Below are positions 1 to 10,017 of a DNA stretch of 64,000 nucleotides, one piece after another. Below the pieces are notes generated by a model. That model searched no databases. It saw only the letters and a list, made by a program, of their open reading frames with translations, and was not told where the DNA came from. The position numbers and the translations under genes are program-made. The stretch is from the NCBI GenBank assembly GCA_018417955.1, contig JACTVC010000006.1, positions 496,001 through 560,000 on the forward strand, given 5' to 3'. How positions within the stretch are numbered: position 1 is the first letter of the stretch; each line of letters begins with the position of its first letter. This DNA is from Laccaria trichodermophora (lineage: Eukaryota > Basidiomycota > Agaricomycetes > Agaricales > Hydnangiaceae).

Positions 1-1832
1 GTATGATAGGGTGTTGGTACATCCCCTCGCAATGACTCTCGGGATCATTAAGGTCCTCGAGCTCCTAAAACACACAATGCGTGAAAAGCTGTGATAGGTA
101 GCGAGTGGCTTAATTACCTTGTAAATGAAGCCCTTGTCATGCTTAAGGCGTTCAGCCTTATCATGGTTCTTTTTGATCGCTGATTTGCCACAACCTGAGT
201 CAAACGCAAAAAGAACTTCAACCAAGGCCTGTGTCTTGGACTTGGCCTCGCCGCGCACTTGGGATCCACGAGCCTTGATCTGAAAAATAGAAATAAACGT
301 AGCATTGATGAAAACATAAAGGGAGACTCACGATTTTTGCAATATCGGCATCAAGAATCAAGTGCTCCATACCTGAGTCATCATTTGCGAACTTCCAGGC
401 TCAACGGATAAATTTTATTTCAGTAGCGGAGTTGGGGAAAGCATTCTCCGTGAAAAGAAACACGTGGTAGTAGCTTGCTGCAACAAGGATGGTGTCTTGT
501 GTGATACTGTCATAGTCTCCTGCTTTGGGTCGTGAATGGTCATTATTGAGTTTTTGTGCATGGACGACGGCTGGAGTGGGATCATGGTGATGATCATCTT
601 CCTCCTCCTCCTCGTCTTCATCACCATCATCATCAAGTAGGCAATGACGCTTTTCACCGGACTGCGGGGAACCTGAGCGCATATCTGGCATGGATGAATT
701 GGTGTGAGAGATGGAGTGGGGGTGTGATTGGAGTGGAGGGTGGGAGTGAGAGCAAGAGTGTGAGGGGGAACCCAAGCATGAGCGTGACTGGGAGTGTGAG
801 GGTGTCCGGGAGGGCGAGGGAGACTGGATGTGAGTGGGACGTGGTTGTCGTTGAGTGGATTGGCCATGTGAAGTTGTTGCTGGAACTAAAACAGGGGTAG
901 GTGGAATCCTGCTTGCACAGGCAGCAAGTTCTGCAGGTTTCGACACTACAGTACAAGAAGTGAACTAAAAAAACTTAGATTAGATGTCATGGAAAAAGTT
1001 GTTGTGATTTTACCATGGCATCTGGCTGCTCCTCGAGCTCGTCGTCACTAGCACGACGCTCCCCTGCCTCTTTGGCCTCTTTCCGGGCCTTCTTTTTCTT
1101 GCGCTCTTCTCGCTTTTTTTCTTTTTCCTTTTCGAGGCGATCCTTCTCCTGTGTGGCAGCCACTTGAGAACGTAATTAGTCAGAAGTATCTAGTGCTATA
1201 AGTAGATGTAACTTACTTTGTTTAGCTACCTTCTCAGAGGGCTTATGTATGTGACCTTCGCTAGCTCGTATATCAGTGGTTACAGCTGATAAAGGCAAAT
1301 TAGATAGGGAGGGAAGTTAGTAAGTAATTACACACCTGCATTCTCCTTGTTGAAGGATGTACGTCCAGCCTGATTGCGAGTATCTGGGTCTAAAATGTTG
1401 GATCACATTGTTTGGTAGACATGATCAACATATGACTTTCATCTGGATGGCTATGGGAGGTGGGTGTCACTTTAGAAACAGTGGTCTTCGCCACTGCTAG
1501 AAGAACATCGTATCAGTATGACCAAAGCCAACAACGTATGAGGCAACATACCAGTGTAGGTCTTTTGAGCTGTCGGCATTGATCAGGATATGATGAGAGT
1601 GTGGTTTGAGAATAGCGTATGCTGTGAGGCAGGGTAAAATGAGAGTATGTCGTTCAAATGGAAAGACATAACGACTCACAAGCATTTTTGCGACCTTTTA
1701 TATTGAGGGCATCCAAACAGTCAACGAAGCCCAATACGTCAACAATGCATTGGGGACATGACTTGGTGATGGTTAAGGCGAGAGTCAGAGAGGGCCTGTG
1801 AATATTGAAGAGATGATTGTGCCATTCAGGCC
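1..1832 (-). CDS. DUF6532-family protein, 3' end beyond window edge
   Basis: Multi-exon minus-strand gene, not complete in the window. Reading right to left: a possible first exon near 1832-1690 with a CPQC motif, an exon near 1290-1205, a Lys/Glu-rich coiled-coil-like exon near 1165-1010, a long low-complexity exon (about 950-400) rich in Ser, Pro and His followed by an Asp/Glu run and a His run, then exons carrying the conserved blocks 'ENAFPNSATEIKFIR' and 'ANDDSGMEHLILDADIAKI' and a block near 280-120, and a last visible exon ending at the left edge. GT-AG introns join several of these in frame. The conserved blocks are those I associate with DUF6532, common in mushroom genomes and often near transposons. 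Function is unknown. It is divergent from the Plavaka gene, so it may be a passenger of that element; this is inference. The first exon is the weakest part. Confidence 0.55.
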
Positions 1833-4800
1833 CCTATTTCACATTCATCAGCACATGCGACTGGGTCGGATATCATCGGTTCCGATTGAAACAATGACCA
1901 ATATGGATTACTCACCATGCTGAGCAGGAGTGGAAGAAGTTCTCCACAACCCTCGTCAATGATCCAATGATGCCAGCAGTTCACTGCCCTCATTGCAATG
2001 CTCCAAAACCTACCCAGAAAGCCATTAATCAACATATCCAATTGACACCAGCCTGTAAAAAGGCATATGATGAACAACTTACCACTATTCGTGGAAGTCC
2101 CAGCCCTCGTCCAAGCCGTAAATGCAAAGAACAGTTACCATCGCCACCTGCACCCATACTCGATGATGGGGATGACACTGGAATGCAGGCGGTGGATGAT
2201 TTTGTGCCTCCTGTTGACCCAGTTCCTGTTCAGCCACAAAGTAAACGGGCAGGCGTGGAAGATGTTGAAGACGAGGATTGCGCACCAAGGCCATGCTACA
2301 CCCGGTTTGTAAGACCTTACCCACGTCCTGTCGCAACACCTATTCGCAAAGAAAAAACCAAGTTCAAGACCTTGTTGGATGAGCAGACTGCTGATGGCAA
2401 GCAGCCATGGGAACCGTACGCGAGCAAGGATGAGTGGCAGCTGGTGATGTGGCTGATGGCCAACGTGGGACAAACCTTGACTGATGAATATTTGAAGCTG
2501 CCAATCGTGAGTAAAAGAAGCAAGACACATTAATTATTTGCTTGCTCACCCTCGCATTGATCAGGTTCGTGAGAGAAGTAACCTCTTGTTTCATAACAAC
2601 TATACATTCTTGAAGAAAGTTGATGCGTTGCCCACTGGTCCTAGTTGGAAATGCGAAATCTTGAGAGCTGAAGGCAACCTCATTGGAGATGATGGTCAGC
2701 CACTTGTCGAGGAGCTGGAGCTGTGGTGGAGAGATCCAGTGGAGTGCGTAAAGGAGCTTGTGGGAAATCCGGCCTTCAAGAAATTCATGTTGTTCGTTCC
2801 TGAACAGGTGTTCTCAGATAAAGAAGGCAAGGAGAGGGTACTTGACGAGACATGGACAGCTGAATGGTGGTGGAATACCCAGGTGAGAAGTTCTTTGTAA
2901 AATCAGTCAGATCCTTATGATTAATGCGAAGAAAAGAATAAATTACCTGATGGCGCAACTATAGTGGCTCTCATCCTTTCCTCTGACAAAACCCAGCTAA
3001 CACAATTTCAAGGCAATAAGAAAGCCTGGCCGGTCTACCTGACCCTTGGAAACATCTCAAAAGATGTGAGGAAACAAACCTCCTCGCATGCGACAATTCT
3101 CATTGGCTATCTTCCTGTGTCCAAACTCCAGTGCTATTCAGAAGCCACACGATCCTTGAATGGGTACTGCCTTTTTCACAAGTGCATGTCGATGATTGTT
3201 TCGGGCCTCGTAGCAGCTGGAAAAGAAGGTGTTGAGATGGTATGCTCAGACAGTAACATTCGCAGAGTTTACCCTCTTCTTGCCGCCTACGTTGCCGATT
3301 ATCCAGAACAGTGCCTGGTTGCATGCTGTAAAGAAAATAGGTGCCCACGCTGTCTTGTTGATCCAGACGAGCGCGGCAGTCTGGTCAAATCGCTTTTTCA
3401 AGAGGTTGGGGCCACGTTGGAGATACTAGACGACCACAGGAGGGGTAAGGATCCAAAGGAGTTTGATGATGAGGGATTGCGAGCCATGTACTCACCATTC
3501 TGGGCTGATCTACCCCACTGCAACATCTTTTCCTGCTTCACACCCGACCTCCTTCACCAACTTCACAAGGGTGTATTTAAGGACCACCTTGTCGAGTGGT
3601 GTACAACTCTCATCGGTGCGGAAGAACTCAACGCACGCTTCAAGGCCATGTCCAGAAGTCCAGGCCTTTGTCACTTCAAGAAAGGGATATCAGGTGTGTG
3701 ACAGTGGACTGGAACCGAGCATAAGGAAATGCAAAAGGTGTTTTTGGGTGTTCTTGCCAGTGCTGTCAGCTGGGAGGTCTTCAGTGTCGCACGCGCTCTT
3801 ATCGATTTCATCTACTACTCACAATTTCAATCCCACACCACCACCACCACCACCCTCAACGCACTTGAAAACTGTCTGAAAACATTTCATCAGCACAAAG
3901 AAATCTTCATCTGCCTTGGAATTCGAGAGCATTTTAACATACCAAAACTCCACACGATACTTCACTACATCAACGCCATCTGCACCCTTGGTTCCACAGA
4001 TGGCTACAACTCTGAATTCCCCGAGCATCTGCACATTGAGTTTGCGAAGGAGGCATATTGAGCTAGCAATAAACGAGATCCAATGGAACAGATGGCGCTG
4101 TGGCTTCAGAGGCGAGAGGCGATGTGGATCTGGGAGGGTTATGTGATGTGGCTTGAGAAGGGACTCGAAGCCATGCTGCATGAGAGTGGGGTGGATGATG
4201 GGGTGGATGTAGAGGAGGATGACAGCGCTGATGTGGTTGCCCCCTCATCCACCCTGGATGTGCCAACAACGTCGCACACAATTGCCAAGAAGGTGCCTTT
4301 CAAGAACGTTACTGTGTCACAGTTAGCTTCCGAGTTCGGCGCTGTCGACTTCATTCCTGCACTCACCACCTTCCTTCATGAACACATTCCTGGCTGCGAC
4401 ATCACCCCAAATGTTCATGATACATATGACCTCTTCAAGCAGGTCATCGTCTCACTCCCCCCCAACCAATATCTCAGTGAATTGAAGATTCATACACACC
4501 GCATCAGGGCGATTCTGGTTGTCAAGGGCAAGGGGAGGAAAGCAGGGGTGCCGGCAGTGTTTGACACAGCCCTTGTTGGAGAAGACATTGTGGAATACTG
4601 AGCACTAGGTGGTATTGCAGGTACATTCAGTTCAATCCATTATGTGTATTCCTATGACTTACATTCTGTTTCAGGCCTTCGTGCTGCCCAAGTCCATGTG
4701 ATCACTAGTGGCTACCACTGTTTATCATAATACCAAGGCATATGCCTAGAGCTAAATATCTATATCTCAAGCATAATTATGAAAGGCCTTTCATTTGACT

Positions 4801-4918
4801 TGCTTATGTCTCTCATTCATTTAAATGCTGGGCTTCACTCATAAGTTGTAGGAGAATTACCCTTGTGAATTTCATAAAGGTGGCTGGCAATTTCATTACA
4901 GATTTTCATACTTATCTC

Positions 4919-5460
4919 TCAGTATTTCATTCTGAGTTTCATATTTATCCCCACTGCTTTCATTGCGACTTTTCATTATTCAGCTGTCAATATTTCATTC
5001 TGAATTTCATATTTATCCCCACTGTTTTCATTGTGACTTTTCATTATTCAGCTCTCAAGATTTCATTCTGAATTTCATACTTATCCCCACTGCTTTCATT
5101 GCGACTTTTCATTATTCAGCTGACAGAATTTCATATTTACCACCACTGCTTTGATTGCAACTTTTCATTATTCAGCTCTCAGTATTTCATTCTGAACTTC
5201 ATATTTATTCCCACTGCTTTCATTGTGACTTTTCATTATTCAGCTGACAGAATTTCATTCTGAATTTCATATTTATTCCCACTGCTTTCATTGCAACTTT
5301 TCATTATTCAGCTGACAGAATCTCATATTTATTCCCACTGCTTTCATTGTGACTTTTCATTATTCAGCTCTCAATATTTCATATTTATCCCCACTGTTTT
5401 CATTGCGACTTTTCATATTTCCCCCAATATTTTCATTGGGATTTTTCAAATGTATCCCAC
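4919..5460 (+). repeat. Tandem array, ~67-bp unit, in hairpin left arm
   Basis: About eight tandem units of roughly 55-68 bp built on TTTCATTATTCAGCT, CAGTATTTCATTCTGA and TTTATCCCCACTGCTTTCAT. The array is mirrored in the right arm at about 7380-7905. Such subterminal arrays in transposons may bind transposase, but nothing here shows that directly. Confidence 0.85.
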
Positions 5461-5839
5461 ATGTCAGGGTCCATGCAATGGGCTTCCATGGAAGTGGTCA
5501 CATGACCAGTTACCAAAAATGGTCAAAAAACAAAAGTTGTAGCCCTACAGTGTAGCTTCCCAAATCTGTTTGAATTGTATTCTGAAGTGCTCCCATTGTG
5601 GAGATATGAGGTAAAGGAATGTCAAAAGTATCGCGTTTTTTTTTGTATTTTGTGTTTTTCTCTATGAAAACAAAACCAAATAACATGATTTCAGTATATT
5701 TAGAAAGCTAAAAGAAAGGGCTACAATTATTGTATTGTGGGAAAAATGACCAAAAAAGGAAGGTGCATGCCATACTATAACAGTCAGATATATGACTACA
5801 AAAAAGTTGGACTTATACTACACAGTTTACTGATGCACT

Positions 5840-6070
5840 ATAAAAGGCTACAAGAGTTGCACTTAGACTACAAAGTTAGGTGTGCGCTTTGTCATTAGAA
5901 AAGTTTGTAGTGTCCACTTTCTGAGACTACAAAAGTTTGTAGTGTGCGCCTTCTCATTAGAAAAGTTTGTAGTGTCCGCTTTTTGAGACTACAAAAGTTT
6001 GCAGTGTGCACTTTTTTATTAGAAGAGTTTGTAGTGTCTGCCTTTTCATTTAAAAAAGTTTGTAGTTGAC
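5840..6070 (+). repeat. Short tandem repeats of TTTGTAGTGT type in hairpin left arm
   Basis: Several imperfect units of about 35 bp sharing AAAAGTTTGTAGTGT and a GCGC/CTTT-containing spacer. They are mirrored in the right arm at about 6760-6960. Confidence 0.75.
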
Positions 6071-6161
6071 ATGTAGTTTATGGTGTCTTTGGCCCTATCT
6101 ATGTTATCGGATGAGGTTGAAGGATTGCCAGTGCTGCAGCATTGGTATTCGACATCATGCA

Positions 6162-6663
6162 CAAGTTGTCTTTCACAGTAGGAAAGGCCATTGATACCTG
6201 CTGTGCTATCTGAAAACATAATTGTGAGTTCATATGGAAATATGGCTGAAGGATTGACATCACTGTATATATCATCAATTTCTCACATCATGCCCAAGGT
6301 GTCTTTCAAGCTAGAGAAGGCTATTCATGTTGATATCTACCCAAGACATGGTCAGCTTGCAACATGACCTGACTTAAAGACACCTCAAAGGATGAATCAG
6401 CCTATTATATATCACATCTTGCCCCAGTTGGCTTTGAAGCTAGAGAAGGGTATTTATGTTGATATCTACTCAATACATGGTCAACTTAGAACATGACCTA
6501 GAACACCTCAACGGATGAATCAGCCCATCATCCTACAGCCCTCAAAGAGCTGTATCAAAGTTGACTATGTTTGGGACAGGCCAGTAGCTATCAATGTGAA
6601 AGCAGACAGTGTAAAAGCCCACTTGGTCATCATCATGATATCATGTCAATCCTTCAGCCAGAG
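6162..6663. repeat. Central spacer of the giant hairpin with ~120-bp direct repeats
   Basis: This is the only part of the 4.1-kb element outside the inverted arms. It holds two diverged direct copies of about 120 bp (TGTTGATATCTAC at about 6329 and 6449, each followed by an ACATGGTCA and ACATGACCT block) and a third weaker copy to the left. No open reading frame of note. Confidence 0.65.
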
Positions 6664-7912
6664 TGCATGATGTCGAATACCAATGCTGCAGCACTGGCAA
6701 TCCTTCAACCTCATCCGATAACATAGATAGGGCCAAAGACACCATAAACTACATGTCAACTACAAACTTTTTTAAATGAAAAGGCAGACACTACAAACTC
6801 TTCTAATAAAAAAGTGCACACTGCAAACTTTTGTAGTCTCAAAAAGCGGACACTACAAACTTTTCTAATGAGAAGGCGCACACTACAAACTTTTGTAGTC
6901 TCAGAAAGTGGACACTACAAACTTTTCTAATGACAAAGCGCACACCTAACTTTGTAGTCTAAGTGCAACTCTTGTAGCCTTTTATAGTGCATCAGTAAAC
7001 TGTGTAGTATAAGTCCAACTTTTTTGTAGTCATATATCTGACTGTTATAGTATGGCATGCACCTTCCTTTTTTGGTCATTTTTCCCACAATACAATAATT
7101 GTAGCCCTTTCTTTTAGCTTTCTAAATATACTGAAATCATGTTATTTGGTTTTGTTTTCATAGAGAAAAACACAAAATACAAAAAAAAACGCGATACTTT
7201 TGACATTCCTTTACCTCATATCTCCACAATGGGAGCACTTCAGAATACAATTCAAACAGATTTGGGAAGCTACACTGTAGGGCTACAACTTTTGTTTTTT
7301 GACCATTTTTGGTAACTGGTCATGTGACCACTTCCATGGAAGCCCATTGCATGGACCCTGACATGTGGGATACATTTGAAAAATCCCAATGAAAATATTG
7401 GGGGAAATATGAAAAGTCGCAATGAAAACAGTGGGGATAAATATGAAATATTGAGAGCTGAATAATGAAAAGTCACAATGAAAGCAGTGGGAATAAATAT
7501 GAGATTCTGTCAGCTGAATAATGAAAAGTTGCAATGAAAGCAGTGGGAATAAATATGAAATTCAGAATGAAATTCTGTCAGCTGAATAATGAAAAGTCAC
7601 AATGAAAGCAGTGGGAATAAATATGAAGTTCAGAATGAAATACTGAGAGCTGAATAATGAAAAGTTGCAATCAAAGCAGTGGTGGTAAATATGAAATTCT
7701 GTCAGCTGAATAATGAAAAGTCGCAATGAAAGCAGTGGGGATAAGTATGAAATTCAGAATGAAATCTTGAGAGCTGAATAATGAAAAGTCACAATGAAAA
7801 CAGTGGGGATAAATATGAAATTCAGAATGAAATATTGACAGCTGAATAATGAAAAGTCGCAATGAAAGCAGTGGGGATAAATATGAAACTCAGAATGAAA
7901 TACTGAGAGATA

Positions 7913-8599
7913 CTCCTGCCCAAAAAAAGTAATGGGCAACATTGAAATAGCTTGTTCTCACTCAAATCAGCACCAAATGACTCCAAATAAGTTGTAGACA
8001 TAGAAATTAGGTCCACCAGGTCTTGAATCTGAGGGCAGAAAATTACCAAATAAGGAAATATTGTAGATATTGTCTCTACAGTAGATGTTGCAGAACACAA
8101 GCATGCTAGGAGATTTTTTGTAGCAAAATTTATGTACACCACTCAAAAGGGGTTGAAAAATAGAGTAGAATCCATCTTTAGTTCATGCAATTTGGTCAAG
8201 ATTTGAGCTTACAATTGTCTCCTCAAACCTGTGAAAATTAGGGAAAATTGCCTGAAATCACCAAAATTGCCTTCAGAGCCCCACTTTCAAGAGGCAATTG
8301 TGAGCTCAAATCTTGACCAAATTGCATGAACCAAGGATGGATTCTACTCTATTTTTCAACCCCTTTTGAGTGGTGTACATAAAGTTTGCTACAAAAAATC
8401 TCCTAGCATGCTTGTGTTCTGCAACATCTACTGTAGAGACAATATCTATGATATTTCCTTATTTGGTAATTTTCTGCCCTCAGATTCAAGACCTGGTGGA
8501 CCTAATTTCCATGTCTACAACTTATTTGGAGTCATTTGGTGCTGATTTGAGTGAGAACAAGCTATTTCAATGTTGCCCGTTACTTTTTTTGGGCACGAG
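7913..8599. mobile_element. Nested palindromic mariner-type MITE in the hairpin right arm
   Basis: A 687-bp palindrome of two arms of about 310 bp (7913-8221 and 8289-8599) around a loop of about 70 bp. It is flanked by TA at 7911-7912 and 8600-8601; its ends read CTC(C/G)TGCCCAAAAAAAG inward. The symmetrical position in the left arm of the host hairpin lacks it but reads TA-CT-TA instead of TA. The TA duplication points to the Tc1/mariner superfamily; there is no transposase, so it is non-autonomous. Confidence 0.75.
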
Positions 8600-9115
8600 T
8601 ATGAAAATCTGTAATGAAATTGCCAGCCACCTTTATGAAATTCACAAGGGTAATTCTCCTACAACTTATGAGTGAAGCCCAGCATTTAAATGAATGAGAG
8701 ACATAAGCAAGTCAAATGAAAGGCCTTTCATAATTATGCTTGAGATATAGATATTTAGCTCTAGGCATATGCCTTGGTATTATGATAAACAGTGGTAGCC
8801 ACCAGTCATGTGATCTTCTCCCTTCCTGAACAATTTGGTTCCTATTGCCAGCCCCTCGCATACGTCGAATGGTTCACACCTTTCAGCACCCCAGAACCTC
8901 ATACTGGCATGCATGTCATCAAACGGTCAACTAGTCACTCTCGCTGAAATGCTGCGATTGTCCCTGTCAATTGACTGGTGCGGGGATGTCACTTAATGGC
9001 CAGGTGTGGTGTGAAGATTGACCGAAGTTGGACAACTGACAATGTCCTAGACCTTGCGACCCAATTCTATTTCAATCCCTACAGAGACATAGATACTTTT
9101 TCTGTTGTTAAATGA

Positions 9116-9425
9116 CCATCACACTAAATTGAAACTTGCCCTTCATCCATTACATTCTCAGACCTATTATACATAAGACTTGAGTAAGCTGTCTACAAGA
9201 GCCTTGTAGTACTCATAGCCACTGTAGCATGTGGCAGCAGCTACAGACCCGCTGATAGATGGAGCGGGACCTCTGTCAGCCCCATTGCACAATGCAACGG
9301 GTTGACAGCCTACAGACAACAATCATTGCAATGACGAAGCCCGCCAAGCTATTGATGACTATGACAGGTATGTCGGCTACTGATATAACCAATGATCTAT
9401 CAGCTAAAACTTTTTTTCCTGATGA
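9116..9425. other. Plavaka 3' flank, no gene seen
   Basis: AT-rich to neutral sequence after the Plavaka stop codon. I see no conserved coding region; it probably holds the 3' part of that element, but I could not define its terminus. Confidence 0.4.
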
Positions 9426-10017
9426 GTTATAAACCCTAATCTATTCAGAGGGTACAGACCCCTCGAATAGATTTCAAACGCTGGAATCAACCCTGCCATC
9501 ATGTCACCTTTCCTTCCTGGGTACGTTTTCTTCCCACCCAGCTTAATCAGCTCTACCTCATCCCGCTCTACTCTCCTATGGCTGAGGGCAGTCTGCTCTC
9601 TTGTTATAATATGAAGCCATTACGGTGTTAATTAGCAGTGCCAACATCCTATGGCTCCAAAATTTCCTCTCCGAAGCTGTTTTTCCTTCCATAAACCATC
9701 TTCTCAGCACATAACTCACAGAACCACAGCATGTTCAGCTCAACTTGACTTTTTCTCAGCTTCATTCATTGTGTGTCCTACTTTCTGGCTGATATGATTG
9801 AGCATCAACTATAATACACCCATCCATGGACCTGTGTGTCCTCAAAACAACTCAGATGAGAGGGAAGGAGGTTTATTCAAGTCAAGTGAATAAATCTAAT
9901 CAGTTGGCATTACAGTTTATTTGCTTGATTAAATTGCAAGCCAGGGTTCCCATTTCAAACTCCGATAAGGGTCATATTTATTCATTTATATAAATTTATG
10001 TTATGGGAAGTCACCCA
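9426..10017 (+). repeat. Dispersed repeat, copy A (truncated), joined to Copia pol
   Basis: Matches, in opposite orientation, the longer copy B at 43267-43981, from GTTATAAACC to the terminus GTTATGGGAAGTCACCCA. Its right end abuts codons of the Copia polyprotein at 10018. Copy B shows that the full unit starts TG, ends CA and has 19-bp inverted termini, as in an LTR or a small TIR element. Copy A lacks the left terminus. Confidence 0.7.

Larger units (their letters stand above)
4704..8806. mobile_element. Giant hairpin (foldback) transposon, 9-bp target duplication
   Basis: The sequence CATGTGATC occurs at 4695-4703 and 8807-8815, exactly flanking the element. The ends are inverted repeats starting ACTAGTGGCTACCACTG and ACTGGTGGCTACCACTG. 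The inverted arms run over almost the whole length: left 4704-6161 and right 6664-8806, the right arm being longer only because it holds a nested element (7913-8599). There is no protein-coding capacity; the mirrored reading frames in the two arms are by-products of the palindrome. A 9-bp duplication and very long terminal inverted repeats are typical of the Mutator/MULE superfamily, so I infer a non-autonomous MULE-like foldback element moved by a transposase encoded elsewhere. It lies in the coding region of the Plavaka transposase. Confidence 0.85.
1967..9115 (+). pseudogene. Plavaka-type transposase, interrupted by a 4.1-kb insertion
   Basis: Transposase of the fungal Plavaka group of cut-and-paste DNA transposons. 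It starts with a C2H2-like motif (CPHC...H...C), then a proline-rich acidic linker, then the conserved central part (PVYLTLGNISKDVRKQ, CPRCLVDP). Introns at 2507-2564, 2883-2936 and about 4617-4674 restore the frame. Coding stops at the insertion at 4703 and resumes at 8816 in exact frame once the insertion and one target-site copy are removed, running to TGA at 9113-9115. In-frame stops at 3699, 4059, 4599, 8945 and 8972, all TGA, show it is dead. The start at 1967 is the first Met before the zinc-finger-like motif. Identification rests on recalled family motifs. Confidence 0.8.

Noticed and set aside
556..900. Plus-strand frame of 114 residues
   Set aside because: Antisense to the low-complexity exon of the DUF6532-type gene, which has supporting splice sites and conserved blocks.
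4865..5555. Repetitive frames rich in FHCDFSLFS motifs, mirrored at 7270-7942
   Set aside because: Translation of the ~67-bp tandem array; it reads open in more than one frame because of base composition.
7822..8675. Two nearly identical reading frames of about 100 residues on opposite strands
   Set aside because: They are the two arms of the nested palindrome read in opposite directions. They have no start context or known motif.
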